Source: Datura wrightii | Taxonomy: Eukaryota > Streptophyta > Magnoliopsida > Solanales > Solanaceae | DNA length: 64,000 bases | Reading direction: 5' to 3' | NCBI GenBank assembly: GCA_035772735.1 | Contig: JASDFA010000018.1 | Span: 55,210,001 to 55,274,000, forward strand | In this document: one piece after another, positions 45,286-55,250 of the stretch | How positions within the stretch are numbered: the stretch's first letter is position 1 | Layout: every line of letters starts with the position of its first letter | Translations under genes and position numbers: made by a program | The notes under the pieces: model-generated | Database searches by the model: none | The model's input: the letters and a program-made list of their open reading frames with translations, nothing else | Told to the model about the DNA's origin: nothing

Positions 45286-46440
45286 ATGCCTCCATTACGT
45301 TGTAATGGAAGAAGGGCTGGAAATGCTCACCGACCTTCCCCACCAGCTCCAACAGCCCCTTAGGATGACCCAGAGTCCTCCGCAGAGTTCAGAGCGGTTA
45401 TCCAGCTGCTTGCACAGACAATCACGAATTAGGTGAACTAGCAGGTGGTTACTGTCAATACTAATGGGTCTGCAGTAGCTGACCGGGTTCAGGGCTTCAT
45501 TCGAATGAATCCTCCAGTTCTCCATGGATTTAAGGTGGGAGAGGATCCACAGGAGTTCGTGGATGGGATTAGGAAGATCACCCGAATGATGGGTGTTAGC
45601 TCCTTAGAGAGTGCCGACCTGACTGCCTACCAGCTGAAAGGGGTAGCTCAAATCTGGTATGACCAGTGGAAGGAGGGGAAACCAGCGGGAGCTGAACCAA
45701 TGGAGTGGGAGGAGTTCACTATAGTCATCCTAGACAAATTCTTCCCCTGGGAGCTTAGGGAGGCTAAGGTGGCTGAATTCATGAATCTGAAACAGGGAAA
45801 TCGGACGGTGGAAGAGTAAGCACTGGAATTCACAAGGCTATCTAAATATGCTCCAAAGATGGTAGCCGAGCCAAGGGCTCGCATGCTAAAGTTCATTAAT
45901 GGAGTATCAGACTTGGTCCTCAAGGAGTGTAGGATTGCAATGCTTATTAAGGATATCAATCTCTCCAGCCTCATAGTTCATGCCCAATAGATTAAGGCAA
46001 AAAAACTAAAAGACTTGGAGCGAGAGAACAAATGGGAAAAGACTGGCTAGTAAGATTATGACCATTAGAGATCTGGCGGTAGTAGCCACCAAAGAAGCAG
46101 CAGAGGGCTCCAACACCCACTTCAACCAGTTTCCCTACTTTCCGGTCCTGCAAGGATCGGAGGGGTGTTGCATCTGGCTCACAGTCCTAGAGCCATAGCA
46201 CCAACAACCGCTATGAATACCCAGCTTGCCCTAAGTATGGCAAGAACTATCTAGGAGAATGCCTTTAGGACCGAGAGGGTTGTTTTAGGTGTGGACAGCT
46301 TGGCCATCGACTCAAGGAATGCCCGTCAGCAAGACGGGGGAGATCACAATCCACCACTTCAGTAGGCCGACCAGCTCAGCAGGCCAACACTTCAGGTACA
46401 GATGGTGGCTAGCGCCGAAACTATTTTTATGCTTTGTCCT
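45286..46440 (+). pseudogene. E: gag with intact zinc knuckle
   Basis: Starts ATG 45286 (MPPLRCNGRRAGNAHR), with stops after 25 codons and again near 45430. The core block 45445-45819 shows 'DRVQGFIRMNPPVLHGFKVG', 'LKGVAQIWYDQWKEGKPAGA' and 'EEFTIVILDKFFPWELREAK'. The zinc knuckle CFRCGQLGHRLKEC at 46281-46322 is complete (CX2CX4HX4C). Confidence 0.8.
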
Positions 46441-46469
46441 CTCGTTAGGATCAAGAGAGCTCACCTAAC

Positions 46470-46990
46470 GTGGTCACGGGTATGTTACACCTTTTTTATC
46501 TAGATATGTATGCCGAAATAGATCCAAGAGCCACATTATCATTCGTGAATCCCTATGTTGCTGTTCAGTTTGATATCAGTCCAAAAGTCCTCTCAAAACC
46601 ATTTTCAGTCTCCACCACAGTTGGAGAGTTAGTTAGAGCTAGCCGGGTGTATAGAAACTGTGCAGTCTCAATATTGAATAAGGTCGTTCTAGCTGATCAT
46701 ATAGAGTTAGACATGACTGACTTTGACCTCATTCTTGGCATGGATTGGTTACACTCCCGTTATGCCTCAGTCGACTGCTGAACTAGGATCATCAGGTTTC
46801 AGTTTCCTAATGAGCCAGCTTTAGGGTGGACAGGCAGTAGTTCAGCGCCTAAGGGTCGCTTTATTTTCTACCGTAAGGCCAGAAAGCTTATTTCTAAAGG
46901 GTATATTTATTATCTAGTTTAGGTCAAAGATTTCATCTTCGAGACCCCTACTATTCAGTTAGTACCAGTTGTCAGTGAGTTCCCGAACGT
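46470..46990 (+). pseudogene. E: aspartic protease, active-site Gly changed to Arg
   Basis: Block 46470-46781 begins MVTGMLHLFYLDMYAEI, then DPRATLSFV where the family has DPGATLSFV. The Gly next to the catalytic Asp is essential for the retropepsin turn, so activity is unlikely. 'TDFDLILGMDWLHSRYASVD' follows, then a stop; the linker to RT continues in the same frame with another stop ('VVSEFPNVFPKEL'). Confidence 0.8.
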
Positions 46991-47900
46991 GTTTCCCAAA
47001 GAACTTTTTAGAGTTCCTCCTGAGCAGGGAAATAGACTTTGGCATAGACCTCCTCCCAGACACTCAGCCCATCTCCATCCCTCCTTGCAGAATGGCTCCA
47101 GCTGAGCTTAAGGAGTTGAAGAAGTAGCTAAAAAACCTCCTTAATAAGGGGTTAATTAGGACCAGCATCTCTCTATGGGGTGCTCTAGTATTATTCGTGT
47201 GGAAGAAAGACGGCACCCTCAGGATGTGCATCGACTACCGTCAGTTGAATAAAGTCACAGTCGAGAATAGGTACCCCCTACCAGGATTGATGGCTTGTTC
47301 GATCAGCTTCAGGGAGCCAGTTGTTTCTCCAAGGTAGATCTCAGGTCGGGGTACCATCAGCTCGACATACTGAAAACAGCTGCAGAACTCGGTGTGGTTA
47401 CTATGAATTAGTTGTTATGTCCTTCGGACTGACTAATGCCCCCACAACTTTCATGGACCTAATGAATAGGATTTTCAAGCCATATCTAGATATGTTCGTC
47501 ATTATATTTATCGACAACATTCTTCTATACTCCAGAAGCAAAGAGTATCATGCTAACCATCTAAGGATTGTTCTACAAACACTCAGAGACCACCAGTTAT
47601 TCGCTAAGTTTAGCAAATGCGAATTATGGTTGAAGTCAGTAACTTTCCTTGGTCAAGTGGTCTTGTGTGAGGGTATTCAAGTAGATCCTTAAAAGATAGC
47701 AGTGGTGAAAGACTGTCTAAAACCTACTTTCCCGACCGAAATCAGGAGCTTCTTGGGTCTAGCTGGTTATTACCGACGCTTTATGGAAGGTTTCTCCTCT
47801 ATTGCATCCCCTCTAACTAGATTAACTTAGAAAAAGGTGAAATTTCAATGGTCAGATGCATGTGAGAAGAGATTTCAAGAGTTAAAAACTCGACTCACTA
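46991..47900 (+). pseudogene. E: reverse transcriptase, FIDN in place of FIDD
   Basis: RT blocks from about 47090: 'RMCIDYRQLNKVTVENRYPL', a frameshift, then 47321-47692 with 'YYELVVMSFGLTNAPTTFMD' and IIFIDNILLYS. The second catalytic Asp is Asn (47516-47518); the first is kept (47513-47515). 'FSKCELWLKSVTFLGQVV' follows, then a stop, then 'SFLGLAGYYRRFMEGFSSIA'. Confidence 0.8.
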
Positions 47901-48478
47901 ACGCACCAGTGTGGACCTTATCGGAAGGAACAAATGGTTTCGTGGTGTATTGTGACATTTCCAGAGTTGGACTTGGTTGCGTTCTGATGCAGCAGGGTAA
48001 TGTGATAGCTTAGACCTCCAGAAAGTTCAAGGTTCATGAGAAGAACTATCCGACTCATGACTTGGAGTTGGCAGCGGTGGTATTTGCATTGAAAATATGG
48101 AGGCACTACCTTTACGGTGCTCATGTGGATGTATTCACCGATCACAAGAGCCTTCAGTATGCGTTCAATCAGAAAGATCTAAATCTTCGTTAGAGAAGAT
48201 GGTTGGAGCTACTGGAGGAATATGACTTGAGTGTGTTGTATCACCCGGGGAAAGCCAATATGGTGGTTGATGCCCTAAGTAGGATGTCTATAGGGAGCGT
48301 GGCTCATGTTGAAGAGGGCAAAAAGGAACTCCCAAAGGATATCCACAGGTTAGCTCGGTTGGGAGTGCAGTTGGTTGATACAGTTGAGGGCGGAGTAGTG
48401 GCGCAAAGTGAATCAAATTCCTCATTGGTAGTTGAAGTTAAGTCAAGGCAGGATGAAGATCTCATACTATTAAGTTGA
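47901..48478 (+). pseudogene. E: RNase H
   Basis: FVVYCDISRVGLGCVLMQQG, then stops at about 48012 and 48192, with 'YPTHDLELAAVVFALKIWRH' and 'VFTDHKSLQYAFNQKDLN' between. The open block 48203-48478 contains 'DLSVLYHPGKANMVVDALS' and the RNase H-integrase linker 'EEGKKELPKDIHRLARLG'. Confidence 0.75.
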
Positions 48479-49513
48479 AGGAGACAGTTCTCATAAAAGA
48501 AGTGGAGGCCTTCTCCTAAGGGGGAGATAGAGTACTCCATTACCAGGGTAGGCTGTGTGTACCGGATGTAGGTGATTTGAGACAACAGATACTAGTTGAA
48601 ACACATAGTTCGAGATATTCCATCCACCCAAGTGATACTAAGATGTACCATGATTTACGGTATATTTACTGATGGAATGGAATGAAGAGAGACATCGCAG
48701 AATTGGTAGCCAAGTGCCCGAACTGCCAGCAAGTTAAGGTGGAACATCAAAGGTCGGGAGGTATGACTCAAGATATCAACATACACACATGGAAGTGGGA
48801 AGAATTAAATATAAATTTTATTATAGGTCTACCTCAGACTCATCGGCAGCACGACTAAATCTGGGTGATAGTAGACCGGATGACCAAGTCAGCATATTTC
48901 CTCCAGTTAAAACTACATACTCAACTAAGGATTATGCTAGGCTTTATATCCGGGAGTTGGTAAGACTTCATGGGGTGCCTTTGTCCATTATTTTAGATAG
49001 AGGTACCCAGTTCACCTCTCATTTGTAAAAGTCTTTTCAGAAGGGACTTGGTACCCAGGTCAAGCTCAGCACAGCTTTTCACCTACAGATAGATGGACAA
49101 GATGAGCGGACTATACAGACGTTAGAAGATATGCTGAGAGAGTGTGTGATCAATTTCAAGGGCAGTTGGTATGATTACCTACCTCTCATCGAGTTTGTGT
49201 ACAACAACAGCTACCATTCCAGTATCTAGATGGTCCCGTTTGAGGTATTGTATGGTAGGAGGTATAGATCTCCTATCGGGTAGTTTGAGGTTGGTGAAGC
49301 TACTCTAATCGGGCCAGATTCAGTCCATGAGGCTATGCAGAAGGTACAACTTATCAGAGAGAGGTTGAAAACAGCACAATGTCGTTAGAAATCTTATGCT
49401 GATATAAGGAGAAGAGAATTAGAGTTTGCAGTGGATGACTGGATTTACCTAAACATTTCACCCACTAAAAGGGTGATGAGTTTTGGGAAGAAAGGAAACT
49501 CAATTCTAGATAT
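48479..49513 (+). pseudogene. E: integrase, zinc domain and D-D-E core
   Basis: The zinc domain keeps its ligands ('SSRYSIHPSDTKMYHDLRYI', 'KCPNCQQVK') but has a stop between them. The core keeps all three acids: WVIVDRMTKSAYF (Asp 48874-48876), IILDRGTQF (Asp 48996-48998) and DGQDERTIQ (Glu 49104-49106). A frameshift lies between the first and second, and a stop (about 49026) between the second and third. 'CVINFKGSWYDYLPLIEFVY' follows. Confidence 0.8.
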
Positions 49514-50062
49514 ATGGGACCCTACAGAATTTTGAAGCAAATTGGCAGTGTGGTATATGAGTTAGAACTACCTCCAGAGTTAGCATCGGTACACTCAGTA
49601 TTCCATGTGTCACTATTGAAGAAATGCATCGGTGATTCAACTTTAATTGTGCTACTAGACAGTGTGGAAATAAAAGATAGTCTCTCTTATGAAGAGGTCC
49701 CAGTTCATATCCTTGACCGTAAAGTTTTTAAGTTAAGGAATAAGGAAGTCAATTTGGTGAAAGTTTTGTGGAGGAATCAGCTAGTTGAGGGAGCCACTTG
49801 GGAAGCAAAAGAAGACGTGATGGCCAGATACCCTCACTTATTTCCTTCCAGTTCGATTCCAGCATCAGGTACTAAATCTCTCCTCAGTACTCTGTTCAGT
49901 TCTGTACTCGTCAGCTCTTTTCAAATTTTATATATGCCTCCTAGTTGTATTAGCTCTGTTAGTATGATCAAGTCAACTCGGAGTCAGTTACTCCTTCAGA
50001 AACCAACTCATTGTCTTGGTCTAGGAATTTCAGCTCTTTACCTAGTTTTCCTACAGCTTTAG
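49514..50062 (+). pseudogene. E: integrase C-terminus and chromodomain (open)
   Basis: An open 182-codon block: 'GPYRILKQIGSVVYELELPP', 'SVFHVSLLKKCIGDSTLIVL', then the chromodomain 'VHILDRKVFKLRNKEVNLVK' and 'VLWRNQLVEGATWEAKED' ending near MARYPHLFP. Residues after that are LTR-proximal and unlikely to be coding. This is the best preserved chromodomain together with that of D. Confidence 0.8.
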
Positions 50063-50084
50063 TCTTCTTTCGAGGATGAATAAT

Positions 50085-50099
50085 CCCAAAGGGGAGATA
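50085..50099 (+). other. E: polypurine tract
   Basis: cccaaaggggagata directly before the LTR start. Confidence 0.7.
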
Positions 50100-52219
50100 T
50101 TATAACCCTCCTAAACTTTTCTAGACAAGGCTTAGACCTTAAAAGAAAAATCCAGAAGAAAAACCAGAAAAATGGCTTAAAACGACTGAGACAACGAGTC
50201 GTGGTCAGCTCCAATGACTCGTTGTGTCAGCCGTGGTCAACCCTATTTGATCAATCTAGTACCCACAGGACAAGGAATGACCCGTTGTCAGAAACAATGA
50301 GTCGTCCTGTCACTCGCTGGTTCCCCAACACAGAATCCCTTCTCCATTACCCCACGACTCAACCCACGAGTCGTTGTCAAAAACAACAACCCATTGTGTG
50401 AGTCGTTGGGTGAGACCCCAGAAATCTATTCCAGTGATGACGCGTGAAAACAATGACTTGTTGTGTTCCACAATGAGTAGTGGTCACCACCTGTTATGTC
50501 AAGTTTGAGGTTTATAGGAATTATTTTAGTGAACATGATGACTGGACATAATGACCCATTGGGTCCACAAACGAGTCATTGTATCACCCTTTGTTAGACT
50601 TTCCAGGTTTTCCTCGTCCAGTGACCACAGGAGGAACCAATGAACCATTGGTTCAATCAACGAGTCATGGTGTCCCAGGTTGCCAGACCCTGTGATACCA
50701 TCTCCCAGGCAATGGGACCAACAGAGGTCCCAACAAGTCATGGTCACAACCAACGACTCGTTGAGTGACCCGTTGGGTCCTTGTCAGTTAGTTTTCAGAT
50801 TTTTTTTACAGGGATATATTTATAATTTCTCACCTATTTAGTCTCTAAACTACTTCATTTTAAGTATTATTGTGGAGATATTAGAGGGATTGAACGGTTT
50901 CCCCCTCATTCCCCATGTAAACTCTCAGAAAAAAATGATCACACTTCTTCTCTCAAGCAAGAACTAGGGTTCCCCATAAGTGCAGAAATTCAAGCTTTCT
51001 TGCTTAGGGAATTCTTAGCCAGGTATGTGGGAATTCAATAAGGAAATAGCTCTTCCCTTGTGTCCCCAAAGTCTTCGCTATTTTCCTCTAGCAGTTTAGC
51101 CATGTGGATTCGAAATGTAGAAGATTGTCAAACATATATCTTTAAAATTTCAAGTGGTATATTTATCATGATTTTTAACTACTTGTTATTCCCTATTTCT
51201 AGACATTTATGAGAATTGTATCTTATGAAATGATTTAGCCCTAGTTCTCATTTTAGTAGAATTTAGAATCTTGTGTGTTGGACTAGTTTTCTTATAGCTT
51301 GACTCTAACAGATGTGAAATCTCTATATTATTAGTGTATATGAAAATCTTAGTCAGATATTTGCATGTCCAATCTCAGTCAGATTATTAAACTCAGTGTT
51401 GTCCAAAAATGTTAGCTGATCAGTTTGACTATAGTTAATTCTTGACGTGTCAGTGATGCCTCCCAATTATCAGTATTAGACTCAGTATCAGATTTTAGTA
51501 GTTATTTAGGCAGTCATGACACTTCCAGATAAGTAGCTCTAACCAGCCTTAGGACCCCAGTTTTAGATTACAGTTTGTTCTTTAGACGGTTACGGCGCTT
51601 CTAGATAAGCAGCTTTGACCATTCTTAGAACACTAGTTACAGAATCTGGTCTGATAAGACTCTCAGGGTAATTCCAGATAGGTATTCTTGACTTAGTCGC
51701 AGTTTTGAGCTATCATCTTAATACTCAATCTAGGACTATCCAGTGGGAGTAGAACTTAACACCAAGTGAGTCGGGGTTCCAGCGCACTTAGATTCCCACA
51801 ACTATACTGCCACCGTAGGTTATTTTTTATCTGCCCCATGGCCCTATACTTGTGATCACCCAGTTCATGCTTTTATACCCTGGCAAGGTATATTGGGTCC
51901 TACCGATGGGGTGTATACATCGGACTCCACGTCTAGCTCACTTGGTTATATGTCGGTTATAGACTCTCCCACTAGTCAGTTCAATTAAGTCTTAGATTAG
52001 CTTAGTTCAGAATAGCTTCAGACTACTCAGTTCAGATCAGTTCAGTACAGTATTTCAGATTAGTATCTCAAATTTAGGGCATGTCTTTGACCATCCGATA
52101 GGGTCATTTTGACCATCCCAGTATATTTCAGCCTATTTAGTTTCAACATTTCAGTGGTCATTGCATGTCTTTACAGTTCAATTATTTTATTTTCCATGTT
52201 ATGGTTTCTTCTACTTACA

Positions 52220-52274
52220 CAGTACATTCAAAGTACTGACGCATACCTTTTATGTTGTATCATTTTATGATACA
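52220..52274 (+). other. LTR two-hairpin module, E 3' LTR
   Basis: CAGTAC-ATTCAAA-GTACTG (52220-52238), then ACGC, then TGTATCAT-TTT-ATGATACA (52256-52274), followed by gctgtaggttctcag. Confidence 0.65.
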
Positions 52275-52515
52275 GCTGTAGGTTCTCAGTCTCAGCACGT
52301 TAGCAGATGGCATTCGGGAGTTTTCAGCTGTACCAGTGGTGAGTCCTCATCTTTCGAGGATGATGATTATTTTGTTTAGTTGTTTTTCTTTTAGTTAGAC
52401 TTAGAGTTAGCTGGGGGCTTGTCCCAGCAACTCATCATATAGATGACTTTCAGGCACAGAAACAGATCCAGATTTCTTTTTGGTTTTGTTTTAGTTGTAT
52501 TAAAACTTTATGATT

Positions 52516-52520
52516 TAGTT
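52516..52520. repeat. Target site duplication of S2 (left copy)
   Basis: tagtt at 52516-52520 and 55097-55101. Confidence 0.9.
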
Positions 52521-52641
52521 TGTTATACCCCGTAGGATTCCAGGCACCTAGACGACCTATTCGCACGTTGGTTAAGCATATTTGAAGGCCATACGTGCTA
52601 GAGAAAGGCCCGGGAAAAGATCGGACGAGAAACCTGTCGAA

Positions 52642-52726
52642 CCATCGCGGAAGGAGCCGAGGCAGAGCCCCTCCGCGATGGCAGCGTGTCACGGAGGTGA
52701 AGCCTTCGTGTTGGCTCCGTGACATG
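52642..52726. repeat. CpG-rich inverted repeats in S2
   Basis: CCATCGCGGA/TCCGCGATGG (52642-52651, 52672-52681, perfect) and CGTGTCACGGAG/CTCCGTGACATG (52685-52696, 52715-52726, 11 of 12). In S2b the first pair is at 61947-61956 and 61976-61985 (9 of 10). Confidence 0.8.
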
Positions 52727-52747
52727 TTGGCCTTGTCCATGCCCAAG

Positions 52748-52755
52748 TATATAAA
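52748..52755 (+). promoter_or_regulatory. TATA box in S2
   Basis: TATATAAA in caagtatataaagcccc, conserved in S2b (62052-62059). Lies about 20 bases after the CpG-rich inverted repeats, the same layout as in the G1/S1 LTR. Confidence 0.65.
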
Positions 52756-53896
52756 GCCCCACTTCGGTTTAATCTCATTAAAATCTCTTAAAATTTCCAG
52801 AAACCACAGGTGAACAGGGAGAGAACGAAAAAGTAATATAATTTTCGTCCAATTACGCTGCTAAACGTTGTCCAAACTCAAATTAACCTCAGATACCAAG
52901 GTATTTAGCAGCAGAGAGCATTCCTACGGATTTAGTTTCGTGAAATACGGCCGACGAATCATCAAGCTACCGAGCTAAGGTAGGTGGAATTGCTCTAAAC
53001 TAGTGTCTATGTGTTTCTAGCTGTGAAGTGAATATTTCTCCCTTCTGGACCTCTGGAAAATAGCGAGTTTTCGACCGTCTTTCGATAAGCCTAAGTTTAG
53101 GCTATAAACTATATCAAAAGTGACGTTGCTCTTTAAAATAAAGCTGTATTTAGTATTAATTGATATATTTATGAATGCAGTTGGGAGAAAATAGTTGAAG
53201 TACCGGTCGAGCCTCGTCCGACAGACGGATAGTTCGAGGATAAGGTATGTAAAGCTAGTTTCCTCGGCAAGTTAGGTAATCTCGGTACAGTACAGTAATT
53301 TAAAGGCCAGTAGAATGTTCAGAAGTCATGTGTTATGTTTATTATGAATGTTGGTACGATATTAGAAGCATCGAGTTATAACTTGCGTGAAACTTGCTAG
53401 CACCATATAGATTCTAATACAAGTGTTAGAAACTGCACAGCGTGCTTAGTACGTGATGTGACACAGAATGTTAGGATATCATTGTATTTAGTTGAAACCC
53501 AGTAAAGCAATGTAATATCTGTAAGACATCTCAGAAATAGAATGATAAGTTAAAATGAAGTTAGAAAGCATATTAGGAATAGTAAATCATGTTACTATAG
53601 AAACTCAGTATACAACATAGTTTTCAGTAGAAACACTATATCTTGTTCAGCATTAGCCCCAGTACAGTCTGGCAGAAGACTATATTTATACATATATACT
53701 ATTACCAGCCTCGGCATGTATTAAGTACGTACATATTACTATCGCTAGCTCAGCATATAGTATATACAAATACTTTACCACTATTAGCTTCAATATGTGG
53801 GACATTCAGATAGTATTACTAGTTGAGACCGTTGTATTATTTGGGGTTGGACTACCTAGCATCCATGACCGCCCCAGGGTCGATAGCTGTATCGAC

Positions 53897-54210
53897 TCGT
53901 CCGCCAGAGGACGAGGATACGTCACTCTACGGAGTGGTATGCCGTCCCACAGGGGACGAAGATGGGATGCCAGTTTTCCCCTTATTTGTGCCTTGATCGG
54001 CCCTTACACACCCCTGTCGAGCGGATACGCCCGGGTGTTGATTCAGGAGTCCTCCGGACTCAGATGCAGTTATAGTCAGGGGCTCAGCGAGCCCAAGTGC
54101 ATACCCAGGGGACCGGCGTGATGCTTATAGCTATTATAGGAGACGGGATGACCGGGGTAGGGGTATAGATTCTGTGCTAGTTGTACCCCCCGGCTTATGG
54201 GGGCCGGGTA
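53897..54210 (+). other. Hairpin-rich GC segment of S2
   Basis: A run of short perfect hairpins: CTCGTCC-GCCAGA-GGACGAG near 53897, GAGTCC-TCC-GGACTC near 54047, GGGCTC-AGC-GAGCCC near 54079, and a CCCCC/GGGGG stem near 54187. The middle two are unchanged in S2b (63340-63395); the first has one mismatch and one wobble there. Confidence 0.5.
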
Positions 54211-54439
54211 AGGTTTGTGTGTGCTATGTATGTTATGATATGTTATGCCGTGTTATAGTAGATACGAGTAGATCGGCAGTAGAATGATACGTCTCCAGGT
54301 AAGACTCCTACTCCTTCCAGTATAATTAAGAGAAGGTATGACTTACATTATCAGACAGTTAATCTATTCCTTCCTACTTCAGTTTCATCAGTTATATTAT
54401 TGTTTTCAGATATTCCTTTCAGTTATTGCTTTACATACT

Positions 54440-54456
54440 CAGTACCAGCGGTACTG
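54440..54456 (+). other. LTR hairpin I, S2
   Basis: CAGTACC-AGC-GGTACTG, followed by ACGC, a short GCCC/GGGC stem and ctgcaggtactc, the same order as in E. Confidence 0.6.
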
Positions 54457-55101
54457 ACGCCCGGTGGGGCGCTGCATTACTTGCCTGCAGGTACTCATAG
54501 ACGAGCAGGCGATACCACGTGATTCCTATCAGCGATCGAGTATTCAGCTCCTGTTATTCGGAGACTGAATTCCAGAGGTGTATTTCGTTTTCTTTTGTTG
54601 TATAGTACGGGTAGGTCGGGGCCCTGTCCCGATCATTTTTATGGTTATTCCTAGAGGCTTGCAGTCTATATATATTTCCCTGTGGTCAGATGAGCCGGTC
54701 GTGTGAGGCCGTGCAATTGTATAGATGTTAGTACTTGTGTTTCCTTTATTTTGGCCGTGTGGGGCCATAGTTCGACAATAGTGGTGACCTTGCCGGTCAC
54801 GTAGCTATCCAGTACTTCATGGTTAAGTTATAGATAACTAGATAGCATGGTGGCCTTGTCGGCCCGCATAGGTTTCCCCATATTGATATGTTTCTGGTCA
54901 GCTGTTAGTACAGGTACAGGAGGCTATAGGCCAATGGGCCGGGGGCTGTGTTTACAGCCGTTATATAGCCCTTTGTTTCCAGAAATGTGAGTTAGAGCCA
55001 GCCAGGCACCAGATGTGCCTAGGCTTAGCAGTCCAGTAGTTCAGGTCCTAGTAGGGCACCAGGTGTCAGTCATACCCCCCAAGGCGGGGTGTGACATAGT
55101 T

Positions 55102-55250
55102 ATTCTTCATAAATATTTTATTTTATATTTTAAAGCTTCCGCTATGTTTTTACTCAGAACGCCAGTGTCAGATAGACCATGGATTGACTTGGGGTTACTT
55201 GCGACTCCAAGTACCGTGTCTCGTCCAGAATATAGACTTGGGACACGACA
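55102..55250 (+). repeat. E: 3' LTR, terminal part
   Basis: Continues the LTR after S2 and ends gacacgaca (55250), aligned with 44920-45066 of the 5' LTR fragment. Confidence 0.85.

Larger units (their letters stand above)
50101..52520 (+). repeat. E: 3' LTR, main part
   Basis: Starts tataaccctcc (TG changed to TA). It continues after S2 at 55102; without S2 and its duplication the LTR is about 2569 bases. It carries an ACGAGTCGT-type array (50185-50780), hairpin I at 52220-52238 and hairpin II at 52256-52274. The last five bases (tagtt) are the S2 target. Confidence 0.88.
52521..55096 (+). repeat. S2: solo LTR of another Ty3/gypsy-type family
   Basis: 2576 bases from TGTTATACCCC to GGGGTGTGACA (ends are imperfect inverted repeats), flanked by tagtt. 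No internal region. The second copy S2b begins at 61826. Features: CpG-rich inverted repeats 52642-52726, TATA box 52748-52755, a hairpin-rich GC segment 53897-54210 and hairpin I CAGTACC-AGC-GGTACTG at 54440-54456. Frames inside it (for example 53795-54121) are not supported as genes. The parent element is not in the window, so its lineage is not known. Confidence 0.9.
44525..55250 (+). mobile_element. E: Del/Tekay-like chromovirus with truncated 5' LTR, split by S2
   Basis: Plus-strand order: 542-base remnant of the 5' LTR, primer site, gag, protease, RT, RNase H, integrase, chromodomain, polypurine tract, 3' LTR (50101-55250, interrupted by S2). The first ~2 kb of the 5' LTR are missing, so promoter and upstream control sequences are absent, and no target duplication can be tested. 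Frames are broken by many stops. Confidence 0.85.

Noticed and set aside
53795..54121. 108-codon frame in S2 with a similar 102-codon frame in S2b (63120-63428)
   Set aside because: Similarity is explained by LTR homology and short hairpins; the frames differ by indels and have different ends, and LTRs of this type do not encode proteins.
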